Assembly: GCF_003265305.2 (NCBI RefSeq)
Contig: NZ_CP033459.1
Span: 2,170,001 to 2,234,000, forward strand
Direction: 5' to 3'
From: Pseudoprevotella muciniphila
GTDB lineage: Bacteria > Bacteroidota > Bacteroidia > Bacteroidales > Bacteroidaceae
Length of the DNA stretch: 64,000 bases
The translations under genes were made by a program, and so were the position numbers. How positions within the stretch are numbered: the first letter of the stretch is position 1; each line of letters starts with the position of its first letter. Positions 17,229 through 26,190 of this stretch are shown in pieces. Below the pieces are notes generated by a model, which made no database searches, had not been told where the DNA came from, and worked only from the letters and a program-made list of their open reading frames with translations.

Positions 17229-17510
17229 TCAAAGCAAAAAAATCGTGTTAATTTGTGTCCATTTGTGGTTCTGTTTATAAAAGGTTCCGTTTGCTAGATT
17301 TGTACCGATTCGCAGGATTTCTTTGACGAGCACAGCGAGGCGAACTCCATGTAGTCGCCTGAAGTCGAGAAATCCGACAAATCTTTTCAAATCAAACAAA
17401 TGTTTCTTCTTATAAATAGAGAATACCCCATTGATTTTTAAAATCAAAAAAAAGCCACGCGCAGCAAAAATTTTGTGTTAATTTGTGCCGGTTCGTGGTT
17501 CTTTTTATTA
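17229..17510. repeat. Dispersed intergenic repeat, right copies beside the DUF4143 ATPase
   Basis: TCGTGTTAATTTGTG with TTTGTGGTTCT (17240-17275) and again TTTTGTGTTAATTTGTG with TTCGTGGTTCT (17470-17501) are inverted relatives of the block at 15629. GATTTGTACCGATTCGCAGG with AGCGAGGCGAACTCCATG (17299-17350) is a direct copy of the block at 15691. Confidence 0.7.
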
Positions 17511-17516
17511 ACTTTG
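17509..17516 (+). promoter_or_regulatory. -7 promoter box upstream of the LRR protein
   Basis: TAACTTTG matches TAnnTTTG. It is followed by the hairpin GTCGCAG...CTGCGAC. The leader to the start codon at 17826 would be about 300 bases, in which I see no gene. Confidence 0.4.
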
Positions 17517-17825
17517 CCCTGTCGCAGGGAGAAATCTGCGACCAAGAATGCGTTTTTGATTTATCCTAATCATAGAAATCGCCAATTTCAAAGTATAGAA
17601 GGATTAAAGCAATTAACGCTCATCTGTGATATATAGTTTCATACATGCTTGCATGCTGTGTGAACTGCTGTATATTTCACAGCGTGAGGGAGTTGTATAT
17701 GGTTCATTTCTGTACGAGGTGTTTGGCGATACCCTATGATTGATGAACAAAACAAGTCTTCACGCTTTTCTTGTATCCCCATGTTTACAATGGCTTCCGG
17801 AGGCTGAGCCGCAAAAAATAAAGTT

Positions 17826-20198
17826 ATGAAACGAAAACTACTGTTTCTGCTCCTGCCGCTCATCCTCTGCGGCACAAACGCCCTCGCCCACGACATCGAG
17901 GTCGATGGCATCTACTACGTTTATACCAACAACAAAACGAAATTAGGCGTGTCTTATAGAGGAACATCCTATTCTTCTTACTCAAATGAGTATTCAGGCA
18001 AAGTGGTCATCCCGGATTCCGTTACCTATAACGGAACGACTTATCCCGTCACGAGCATAGAAAATTATGCTTTCTATAATTGCTCCGGCCTGTCCTCCGT
18101 AACCATCCCAAGTTCCGTCTCGACCATCGGAAGTTCTGCTTTCTATAAATGCTCCGGCCTGACGAAGGTAAATATCACAGACATAGCCTCATGGTGCAAG
18201 ATATCTTTTGGTAACGACTCTGCCAATCCCTTATATTATGCAGAGCACCTTTATTTAAACGACAGTGAGGTTACAGAATTGGTTATTCCCAGTTCCGTCA
18301 CGAGCATAGGAAGTTATGCTTTCTGTAATTGCTCCAGCATGACCTCGCTAACTATCCCCAACTCCGTCACGAGCATAGGAAGAGAGGCTTTCAGCGGTTG
18401 CTCTGGCCTGACCTCGGTAACCATCCCCAATTCCGTCACGAGCATAGGAGATTATGCTTTCTATAATTGCTCCGGCCTGACCTCCATAACCATTCCCAAC
18501 TCCGTCACGAGCATAGGAAGAGGGGCTTTCAGCGGTTGCTCTGGCCTGACCTCGGTAACCATCCCCAATTCCGTCACGAGCATAGGAGATTATGCTTTCT
18601 ATAATTGCTCCGGCCTGACCTCCATAACCATTCCCAACTCCGTCACGAGCATAGGAAGAGAGGCTTTCAGCGGTTGCTCTGGCCTGACCTCGGTAACCAT
18701 CCCCAATTCCGTCACGAGCATAGGAGATTATGCTTTCTATAATTGCTCCGGCCTGACCTCCATAACCATTCCCAACTCCGTCACGAGCATAGGACGTGAT
18801 GTGTTCCCCTCTGCTACGAAAATCTACGCAGAAAAGGGCAAGGTGTCTGTCTTGGTACTGTGGAGAGCGAGTTATACTGTTTATGACAAGGATACACAGA
18901 AGTCGCTGCCTAAACCTACTTTGAGTTACAGCAGTACGCAAAGTACGGTGAAACTTACCATCAACAATCGTGATGACAGTTATAAGTACAAGATTACTTC
19001 GGACACTAAAGTAGCAGAGGCAAATGTACTGAATCTGTCTCTTTATCCCGATTATTACGGCTGGGCATATTTATACGCCGCAGAAAAGAACGCTGAAGAT
19101 TGGTATTCACTTGAAGAATATAAAGAATATTTTACATCTTCGCTCAATGCATCCGTTTCGACTACGGCAACCACAGCCTCATCATTGTCCGTAAAAGGCA
19201 GTTACACGCAGGGCGATGCAACGGTAACGGCACAGAAGCTGCAAATCAATGGTACGACCTACGACGTGTCGGACGGCAAGGCAGCTACTTTTACAGGTCT
19301 GAACCCCAACAAGGAGTACACCGCCACCTATACAGTTACAGCCAACGGGCATACCTATACTAAGACGGGTAAATTCACCACGGCAGCCCTCACCCTGACC
19401 ACCCGTCAGCCGAAGGTGGTGAGCGCCGGCAACGTGATTGTGGCGGCAGCATCGAACATCAGCGAGGAGGAGGAGAACGTGGGCTTCGAGTGGCGGCGCA
19501 CCGACTGGACGGGCGACTTCGCCTCAAACACCGGCACGGCATACGTCTATACCGACGGCACGGCAGGCACCAACATGATAGAGGGCTATATCCGCAACCT
19601 GAACACGGAGAAACTCTGGAAGTACCGCCCGTACTACCTTGCCAACGACGGCACGTACTACTACGGCGACTGGGTGGGGCTCGACCCGACGAACACGTCC
19701 TACTTCGAACCCACGGTGCACACCTACGCCAAGGTGGACATCCAGGGTAACACAGTCCTCGTGAAAGGCTATGCCCTGCGCGGCTCGGACAACGTAACGG
19801 TGAAGGGCTTCATGTACTGGAAGAATACTGGCAAGTCGGCTCCCAAACTCATGGCAGTTACGATTCCTGCCAACGCCAAGACGCTGACCGTAACCGGCAG
19901 TTCGCAGATCATGACCGCCAGCCTCTCCGACCTCGACTACGACGCGGAGTACAGCTACGTTTCGTTCATGACCACCAGCGAGGGCGACACCTACTACGGC
20001 GAGGTGCAGACCTTCCGCACAGAGCCTGACGTTACGGGCATCAGCGAAGTGATGACGGCGGACGAGCCAGCCGCAGAGACCGCTCGCACGGGCATCTACA
20101 CCCTGAGTGGCGTGAAACTGAGCGACGACAGCAGCCGCCTGCGCACACTGCCCGCCGGTGTTTACATCGTGAATGGCAAGAAAGTGGTGAAGAAGTAG
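17826..20198 (+). CDS. BspA-type leucine-rich-repeat surface protein
   Basis: The 790-residue protein has a signal peptide ([21 protein letters not shown]) and then about a dozen 23-residue LRR_5 repeats of the type [20 protein letters not shown] between residues 60 and 325. Next come fibronectin-like beta-rich domains and a C-terminal tail [13 protein letters not shown]...[13 protein letters not shown] that resembles type IX secretion sorting domains. BspA-like proteins bind host matrix proteins in oral and gut Bacteroidetes. The LRR part contains three almost identical 138-bp tandem units, so its length may vary by recombination. The downstream half has a higher GC third position than the repeat part, suggesting a mosaic origin. 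Confidence 0.85.
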   Translation: MKRKLLFLLLPLILCGTNALAHDIEVDGIYYVYTNNKTKLGVSYRGTSYSSYSNEYSGKVVIPDSVTYNGTTYPVTSIENYAFYNCSGLSSVTIPSSVSTIGSSAFYKCSGLTKVNITDIASWCKISFGNDSANPLYYAEHLYLNDSEVTELVIPSSVTSIGSYAFCNCSSMTSLTIPNSVTSIGREAFSGCSGLTSVTIPNSVTSIGDYAFYNCSGLTSITIPNSVTSIGRGAFSGCSGLTSVTIPNSVTSIGDYAFYNCSGLTSITIPNSVTSIGREAFSGCSGLTSVTIPNSVTSIGDYAFYNCSGLTSITIPNSVTSIGRDVFPSATKIYAEKGKVSVLVLWRASYTVYDKDTQKSLPKPTLSYSSTQSTVKLTINNRDDSYKYKITSDTKVAEANVLNLSLYPDYYGWAYLYAAEKNAEDWYSLEEYKEYFTSSLNASVSTTATTASSLSVKGSYTQGDATVTAQKLQINGTTYDVSDGKAATFTGLNPNKEYTATYTVTANGHTYTKTGKFTTAALTLTTRQPKVVSAGNVIVAAASNISEEEENVGFEWRRTDWTGDFASNTGTAYVYTDGTAGTNMIEGYIRNLNTEKLWKYRPYYLANDGTYYYGDWVGLDPTNTSYFEPTVHTYAKVDIQGNTVLVKGYALRGSDNVTVKGFMYWKNTGKSAPKLMAVTIPANAKTLTVTGSSQIMTASLSDLDYDAEYSYVSFMTTSEGDTYYGEVQTFRTEPDVTGISEVMTADEPAAETARTGIYTLSGVKLSDDSSRLRTLPAGVYIVNGKKVVKK
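18361..18774 (+). repeat. Three tandem 138-bp units inside the LRR gene
   Basis: Identical landmarks (ACTCCGTCACGAGCATAGGA) recur at 18361, 18499, 18637 and 18775, exactly 138 bases apart. Each unit encodes two LRRs, one with REAFSGC or RGAFSGC and one with DYAFYNC. Copies differ by only one or two bases. Confidence 0.95.
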
Positions 20199-20230
20199 CC
20201 GCTTGATCCAAGAACTTTTCTTATGAATTA

Positions 20231-20272
20231 GCGTGAGTGCGACATTTTCTTATGCCGCACTCACGTTATCTT
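20231..20272 (+). terminator. Hairpin after the LRR gene
   Basis: CGTGAGTGCG (20232-20241) pairs perfectly with CGCACTCACG (20256-20265), followed by a weak TTATCTTA tail. Confidence 0.6.
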
Positions 20273-20392
20273 AGGGGTGTTCTATAAATTAGGATTTGGT
20301 CTTATGTTTAGTCTTGTTGATTGTTGGTTCTTTTGGGTGTCTTTTTACCTAAGTTCTTGGTTCATGGCTTGCTATGCACCTGCGAACTTTAA

Positions 20393-20553
20393 GAGGGTGT
20401 GTCAAAATAAATTGAGTGCGCTGTCGCGCAGAAATCCTACAAATCTACTCAAATCTAACAAATTGATTTTCAGATGATTATTTTTGCATGATTTGTGATG
20501 ATTTGCAAGATTTCTTGCCTTTTAGGCGACTTAACAAATTTTGACACACCCTC
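20393..20553. mobile_element. 161-bp MITE-like element with perfect 16-bp terminal inverted repeats
   Basis: GAGGGTGTGTCAAAAT at 20393-20408 is exactly inverted at 20538-20553. The interior contains GATTTGCAAGATTTCTT, related to the repeats around the ATPase gene, and no reading frame of note. No clear target duplication is seen. The remainder of 20270-20765 shows no gene. Confidence 0.75.
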
Positions 20554-20765
20554 CATTATTTCTGAAACAAATCAATAATTCCATAAATCATTGCTGTAAA
20601 TCAGTGCACCACGTGAATTTTAGGCACATTAGTAGTTTGCATATCCGAAAAAAAATGTAATTTAGCACCTTGAATAAAAGTGCGGGTACAGTGATGACGA
20701 CTCGAAAGTGATAATATCTTGGTTTTCAGTCGTTATTAAGTTTCCGATAACATATCAATTTTTAT

Positions 20766-22268
20766 ATGAAGAAGATTTTATTTTCCCTTTTGGTGATGTG
20801 CAGCATGCTCTGCAGCGCACAGAACACCATCCCCCAGCCCAAGCGCGACTTCCGCGGTGCTTGGATACAGTGTGTCAACGGACAGTTTCAGGGTATGTCC
20901 ACATCAGCCATGCAAGCAGAGTTGACACGACATCTCGATGCCTTGCAGGCATGTAATTGTAACGTAGTGATATTCCAGGTGCGTCCTGAAGCAGATGCGC
21001 TCTACAATAGCCCATACGAGCCGTGGAGTCGTTTCCTGACGGGCAAACAGGGCACGCCGCCCAGCCCCTATTGGGACCCATTGGCATGGATGGTGAAGGA
21101 ATGCCACAAGCGCGGCATGGAACTGCACGCATGGATTAACCCCTTCCGTGCCAAGACAAAAGGCACGAAGGAAATTTCTGTGATACATCCTTACCTCAAG
21201 AACAGGAACAACTTCTTCCGCTACGACGGACTGATACTCTTCGACCCCGGATTGCCTGAGAACCGTACGTACATCTGCAAGGTGGCAGGCGATATCGTGC
21301 GCCGCTATAATGTTGACGGTCTTCACATCGACGACTATTTCTACCCCTATCCCGTGGCAGGAGAAGAAATCCTCGACCACTATACCTATGAGAGTTTCAA
21401 GCGTGGCATCAACAACATTGCCGACTGGCGCCGCAACAACGTGAACCTCTTCATCAAGGAACTGCACGACACCCTGCGTGCCGTCAAGCCATGGGTGAAG
21501 TTCGGTGTGTCGCCCTTCGGCATCTACCATAATGATAAGGCGGGCTCCAACGTGCCAGGCAGCCAGACCGGTGGCTTGCAGAACTACGACGACCTCTATG
21601 CCGATGTGCTGAAATGGGTAGATGAAGGATGGGTGGACTACGTCGTACCGCAACTCTACTGGCAGATAGGGCACAAGACAGCCGACTACAAAACCCTCGT
21701 GGAATGGTGGGCACGCTATTGTGCGCAACGTCCGCTCATCATTGGTCAGGACATCGAACGCACGATGAACTTCCCGGATGTGGACAACCCCACACGCAAC
21801 CAGATGCGCGCCAAATACACCCTGCAGCGCGAGACGTCGAACATATCAGGAAACTGCCTGTGGTATTCCAAGAACATAGCCGACAACTATAAAAACTACG
21901 CAACGGGGCTTGCGCGCAATTACCAGCGCTATCCCGCCCTTCAGCCAGAGATGAAGTTCATGGACGACAAGAACCCGGGCAAGGTGCGCCGGCTGAAAAC
22001 CTTGAGTAAGGACGATGGACTGTACCTCTGCTGGGACGCACCAACAGCGCGCGACATCATGCAGGAAGCCGTAAAATACGTGGTTTATCGCTTCGACAGC
22101 AGAAAGGACATGAACCTCGATGACCCGTCGAAGATTGTTGCAATTACAACGGAGAAGACCCTGAAACTGCCCTACAGCAACGGCATGACACCCTACTACT
22201 ATGTAGTTACTGCGCTTGACCGTGTTCAGAACGAGTCGCTACCTAAGGGAAAAGTCATCAAACTATAA
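20766..22268 (+). CDS. Family 10-like glycoside hydrolase (GHL10)
   Basis: The 500-residue protein has a signal peptide (MKKILFSLLVMCSMLCSAQ). It then has the GHL10 domain, with RDFRGAWIQCVNGQF, NVVIFQVRPEADALY, WDPLAWMVKECHKRGMELHAW, NPFRAK, YNVDGLHIDDYFYPYP and WVDYVVPQLYWQIG. Relatives include YngK/DigH-type proteins, some of which act on denuded peptidoglycan glycans. A fibronectin-like C-terminal domain (about residues 400-500) follows. The enzyme is predicted periplasmic or surface exposed. Its precise substrate cannot be deduced. Confidence 0.85.
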   Translation: MKKILFSLLVMCSMLCSAQNTIPQPKRDFRGAWIQCVNGQFQGMSTSAMQAELTRHLDALQACNCNVVIFQVRPEADALYNSPYEPWSRFLTGKQGTPPSPYWDPLAWMVKECHKRGMELHAWINPFRAKTKGTKEISVIHPYLKNRNNFFRYDGLILFDPGLPENRTYICKVAGDIVRRYNVDGLHIDDYFYPYPVAGEEILDHYTYESFKRGINNIADWRRNNVNLFIKELHDTLRAVKPWVKFGVSPFGIYHNDKAGSNVPGSQTGGLQNYDDLYADVLKWVDEGWVDYVVPQLYWQIGHKTADYKTLVEWWARYCAQRPLIIGQDIERTMNFPDVDNPTRNQMRAKYTLQRETSNISGNCLWYSKNIADNYKNYATGLARNYQRYPALQPEMKFMDDKNPGKVRRLKTLSKDDGLYLCWDAPTARDIMQEAVKYVVYRFDSRKDMNLDDPSKIVAITTEKTLKLPYSNGMTPYYYVVTALDRVQNESLPKGKVIKL

Positions 22269-22276
22269 TTAAACTC

Positions 22277-22474
22277 AACTTTCTGAAGTTATCGCTACGC
22301 TCGAATCTATCGGAGTTAACGAAGTTAATGACGATACGTTAGACCGATAAATATCAAAAGAAGATAAAAGAAAGAAATCAGCATTGGTAGCATCGTTAAC
22401 TTCGAGCGAAGCGATAACTTCAATAACTTCGCTAACTTCAAGCAAATAGAACTTGCGAAACTTGAATAAATAAA
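22277..22474 (+). repeat. Dispersed ~195-bp repeat, copy A
   Basis: AACTTTCTGAAGTTATCGCT at 22277 through ACTTGCGAAACTTGAA near 22467 matches, in inverse orientation and with small differences, the segment 41061-41250. Shared landmarks are CGGAGTTAACGAAGTTA, AATCAGCAT, GTTAACTTCGAGCGAAGCGA and ATAACTTCAATAACTTCG. No convincing coding frame is present. Confidence 0.85.
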
Positions 22475-22507
22475 GATACACAAGGTTAACATACTTTTAT
22501 TCAACAG

Positions 22508-24931
22508 ATGAAAGTACTCAAATTTGGTGGCAGTTCAGTAGGTACTGCCGATAGCATACTAAATGTAAAGAAAATCATAGAATCCACACCGCGCCCCGTG
22601 ATTGTTGTGGTTTCTGCCCTGCGTGGCATAACCGACCAACTCATCAAGACTTCAAACCTTGCAGCGGCAGGAAACGAGGCATATCGCCAGGAAGTGGAGG
22701 AGATGAAACAACGGCACTATCAATTCATTGCCGACGTCATCCCTGCCGAAAAGCAAGCACCTCTTAAGGAGAGAATAGCGCGTAAGTTCCAGGATCTGGA
22801 GAGCATACTTCAGGGCATTTTCCTCATTCAGGATTTTACGCAGAAGAGCGCAGATGCAGTGGTGTCGTATGGCGAGCGGTTCTCATCGATGATTTGTGAG
22901 GCACTCATTTCTGGCGCCAGACTCTATGATGCCAGAAAACTCATCAAGACAGAGCGAAACAACGAAAACCTTGTCAACTTCGAAGCGACAAACCAACTCA
23001 TTCGCGAGGCTTTCAAAGAGATGCCGGAAGTAGCCGTCATGGGTGGATTCATAGCCAGCGACATCAGCAGCGGAGTAACGACAAACCTCGGACGCGGAGG
23101 GTCGGACTATACCGCTTCCATCCTTGCTGCAGCACTCGATGCAGAGGCGTTGGAAATATGGACAGACGTGGACGGTTTCATGACAGCCGACCCGCATGTC
23201 ATACCTTCTGCCTACACCATAGACGAACTGAGTTACAAGGAGGCGACAGAACTGTGCAACTTTGGTGCAAAGGTGGTGTACCCGCCAACCATCTTCCCCG
23301 TCTGTGTGAAGAACATCCCTATCTACGTCAAAAACACCTTCCAGCCCGAAGGGAAAGGTAGTGTCATACGTGAAGACGCTGCACCTTCGCAAAATCCCAT
23401 CCGTGGTATGTCGAGTGTGAACGAAACGAGCATGGTAACCGTTTCCGGTATGTCGATGGTGGGTGTCGTAGGTGTTAACCAGCGCATATTCACCACGATG
23501 ACCAATGCCGGAGTCAGCGTGTTCATGGTGGCTCAGACGAGTTCCGAAACCAGCATTTCCCTCTGTGTCAGTCCGGAGGATGGTCCACGCGCCTGCGAGG
23601 CACTCGATGCCGAATTTGCCAGTGAGATAGCAGATGGTGCGATGAACCACACCACATTGAAGGAGGACCTCGCCACAGTGGCTGTTGTGGGCGAATACAT
23701 GCGACACATACCCGGCATCATGGGAAAACTGTTTAGCACACTTGGTCGCAACGGTATCAATGTGTGTGCCTCTGCCTGCGGTGCGCTCGAACTGAACATA
23801 TCGTTCGTCGTGGCACGCAAGCAGTTGAAAAAGGCGATGAACGTCATACACGACAGTTTTTTTCTCTCTGCCCACCAAGACCTTAACGTCTTCATCTGTG
23901 GAGTGGGCACTGTAGGAGGAAGCCTATTGCAGCAAATCACATCACAGCAGGAACGACTGTTGCAGGAGCGCGCATTGAGAATCAACGTTGTAGGAATCAC
24001 TAACCGCCACGGCGCAGCATACGATGCCGAGGGAATAAGTCTCGAACACTACGAAGAACTGCTCAGTCCAGAGAATGGTACGGGCATAGAACCCATGGTG
24101 GAACATATCATAGAGATGAACCTCTATAACAGCGTGTTCGTGGACTGCACGGCAAGTGCAGATGTGGCGAAAAACTATCAGCATCTGCTCGAACACAACG
24201 TGTCGGTAGTGGCAGCCAACAAAGTGGCTGCATCAAGCAATTATGACAACTACCACCAGTTGAAACAGACAGCCATGGAGAGGGGAGTGAAGTTTCTCTT
24301 CGAAACGAACGTGGGAGCCGGACTGCCTGTCATCAATACCATCAACGACCTTATCAATAGCGGCGACAGCATTCTGTGTATCGAAGCCGTGCTTAGCGGC
24401 ACACTGAACTATGTTTTTAATACCATTTCTGAAAACATCACGCTCAGTCAGGCTGTAAAGAAAGCGCAGGAAGAAGGCTACAGTGAGCCCGACCCACGTA
24501 TAGACCTTAGCGGCACCGATGTTATCCGCAAGATTACCATTCTGGCGCGCGAAAGCGGTTATAGGGTGGAGACAGATGACATCAGGAAAGAACTGTTCCT
24601 GCCAACAGAACTCTTCGAGGGTGACCTCGACACATTCTGGAAACGCCTGCCCGAACTTGATGCCAAGTTTGAGAAAGAACGCCTGCGTCTTGAGCAGGAG
24701 CACAAACATTGGCGCTTTGTGGCTCGCTGGCAGGAGGGCAAAGGCAGTGTGGGGCTGGCAGAAATCAGTGCCAACCACCCGTTCTATAACATAGAAGGCT
24801 CAAACAACATCGTGCTGCTCACCACAGAGCGCTACCGCGAATACCCCATGCTCATACAGGGTTATGGCGCAGGAGCGGAAGTAACGGCGGCTGGTGTGTT
24901 TGCCGACATTATGCGTGTTGCCAATATCTAA
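22508..24931 (+). CDS. thrA: Bifunctional aspartokinase / homoserine dehydrogenase
   Basis: This 807-residue fusion enzyme catalyses the first and third steps of the aspartate pathway to threonine and methionine. The kinase domain starts with MKVLKFGGSSVGTADS and includes GFIASDISSGVTTNLGRGGS. Two ACT regulatory segments follow (for example SGMSMVGVVGVNQRIF and VAVVGEYMRHIPGIMGKLF). The dehydrogenase domain begins near residue 460 with NVFICGVGTVGGSLLQQ and contains ANKVAASSNYDNYHQL, FETNVGAGLPVINTINDL and GYSEPDPRIDLSGTDVIRK. Length and order are as in E. coli ThrA. The dispersed repeat copy A lies directly upstream, so the promoter may sit within or next to it. Confidence 0.96.
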   Translation: MKVLKFGGSSVGTADSILNVKKIIESTPRPVIVVVSALRGITDQLIKTSNLAAAGNEAYRQEVEEMKQRHYQFIADVIPAEKQAPLKERIARKFQDLESILQGIFLIQDFTQKSADAVVSYGERFSSMICEALISGARLYDARKLIKTERNNENLVNFEATNQLIREAFKEMPEVAVMGGFIASDISSGVTTNLGRGGSDYTASILAAALDAEALEIWTDVDGFMTADPHVIPSAYTIDELSYKEATELCNFGAKVVYPPTIFPVCVKNIPIYVKNTFQPEGKGSVIREDAAPSQNPIRGMSSVNETSMVTVSGMSMVGVVGVNQRIFTTMTNAGVSVFMVAQTSSETSISLCVSPEDGPRACEALDAEFASEIADGAMNHTTLKEDLATVAVVGEYMRHIPGIMGKLFSTLGRNGINVCASACGALELNISFVVARKQLKKAMNVIHDSFFLSAHQDLNVFICGVGTVGGSLLQQITSQQERLLQERALRINVVGITNRHGAAYDAEGISLEHYEELLSPENGTGIEPMVEHIIEMNLYNSVFVDCTASADVAKNYQHLLEHNVSVVAANKVAASSNYDNYHQLKQTAMERGVKFLFETNVGAGLPVINTINDLINSGDSILCIEAVLSGTLNYVFNTISENITLSQAVKKAQEEGYSEPDPRIDLSGTDVIRKITILARESGYRVETDDIRKELFLPTELFEGDLDTFWKRLPELDAKFEKERLRLEQEHKHWRFVARWQEGKGSVGLAEISANHPFYNIEGSNNIVLLTTERYREYPMLIQGYGAGAEVTAAGVFADIMRVANI

Positions 24932-24986
24932 TTATAAATATATATATCATAAAAAAGACGTACTCGTGAAAGTTTTTCTAAAAAAG

Positions 24987-26066
24987 ATGAAGAATTTCAA
25001 GAAATCAATAGTATTGGTCGTTCCCATGTTTCTTTTTGCGCTTGAGTTGTCTGCACAGGATGTGCCGCAACTATCACAACGTACCGATAGTCTGATTCGT
25101 TCGCACCTCACACCACGTCAAGACAGCATTTACAACAAGCGCAAAGAACAGATTCATCAGCAACACATCAAATTGGAAAAACACTATAGAGCACCCAACG
25201 TTGACACAACATACATACAGCGCCCAAAGGAGCGGCTTGTGCTTCGCGTCATTGACAATATGTCCGTTGCTGCCATCAGTGCAAGGATGACGACACAAGA
25301 CGGGCTGAAAGGAAAGTTTGAGACAGAAGGCGACTTCCGAAATACCATCACCTTTGGTGCCAACTATCTCGGCATTGGTCTTGCCGTAGCCCTGAACCCG
25401 GCAAAGATTTTCGGTAAACGCACGAGTACAGAATTCAATATCAATAAATATGGAAACACCTTCGGGTTCGACGTCGTTTACCTGAACAACAAATCGTATA
25501 GCGGCGAGATGAAATATGGTGGAGAGAAGTACGACATCGAGCGCGGTATGCTGTCGAACAAATCGCTGACAGTTGACGGCTACTATGTGTTCAACGGCAA
25601 GAAGTTCTCCTTCCCCGCAGCATTTTCTCAGACCTACAAGCAGGTCAAGTCTGCCGGTAGCCTTATGCTGGGAGTTTCCTACAACAGGAGCAACCTGACG
25701 AACCATACCGTTTCAGACGATACAGAAGAAGAAATTCGCAAGATTTCTACACACCAGTTTGCCGTGGGTGTGGGCTATGGCTACAACTGGGTGCCCACCC
25801 GCCGCTGGCTCATACACGGCAGTGCCATGCCTTTCTTCGGAGTGTTCCGCCATAACCGCCTGTACATTCAGGACAGAAAGGAAAAGATGCCTTACCGCTT
25901 CCCCGAAATGCAGTGGGTGGGACGCGTTGCTGTGATTTATAACGTAAAAAGATACTTCTTTGGAGTTAATGCCGTGTTCAACTATTTCAATTCAGGAGAC
26001 GAAAAACAGTTGTTGATTGAAAACTTTAAGTCGCGCACAAGACTGATTTTTGGCATCAGACTCTGA
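24987..26066 (+). CDS. DUF4421 family outer-membrane protein
   Basis: From the ATG at 24987 the product begins MKNFKKSIVLVVPMFLFALELSAQ, a clean signal peptide; earlier in-frame starts overlap thrA and give no sensible N-terminus. The mature protein of about 335 residues contains beta-strand-rich segments such as TITFGANYLGIGLAVALNP, FGFDVVYLNNKSYSGEMKYG and QFAVGVGYGYNWVPTRRWL. This is the pattern of DUF4421 family proteins of Bacteroidetes, presumed outer-membrane barrels of unknown role. It starts 55 bases after thrA but is not functionally linked to it as far as I can see. Confidence 0.78.
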   Translation: MKNFKKSIVLVVPMFLFALELSAQDVPQLSQRTDSLIRSHLTPRQDSIYNKRKEQIHQQHIKLEKHYRAPNVDTTYIQRPKERLVLRVIDNMSVAAISARMTTQDGLKGKFETEGDFRNTITFGANYLGIGLAVALNPAKIFGKRTSTEFNINKYGNTFGFDVVYLNNKSYSGEMKYGGEKYDIERGMLSNKSLTVDGYYVFNGKKFSFPAAFSQTYKQVKSAGSLMLGVSYNRSNLTNHTVSDDTEEEIRKISTHQFAVGVGYGYNWVPTRRWLIHGSAMPFFGVFRHNRLYIQDRKEKMPYRFPEMQWVGRVAVIYNVKRYFFGVNAVFNYFNSGDEKQLLIENFKSRTRLIFGIRL

Positions 26067-26150
26067 TGTGCTTTTTCCTAAAAAAACTTAACAACAGAGC
26101 ATTTTAAGAATTTTTAAATACATTTTTTCTGCAAATTGGTGCGCCATATC

Positions 26151-26158
26151 TACTTTTG
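26151..26158 (+). promoter_or_regulatory. -7 promoter box of the Cys-cluster lipoprotein gene
   Basis: TACTTTTG matches TAnnTTTG 32 bases before the start codon. A GGTGCGCC/GGCGCACC inverted pair surrounds it. Confidence 0.5.
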
Positions 26159-26190
26159 GCGCACCAAATCAATATGCAATATCAGAAAAA

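Noticed and set aside
18361-18774. Possible CRISPR array
   Set aside because: Units are 138 bp, contiguous, in frame with a surface protein and without unique spacers.
18348-18941. 197-codon antisense frame in the LRR gene
   Set aside because: It is the mirror of the 138-bp repeats and has the same periodicity; there is no start signal or family.
22883-23878. 331-codon antisense frame across thrA
   Set aside because: Composition is that of a reversed coding sequence (His, Cys and Arg rich) and no domain is visible.
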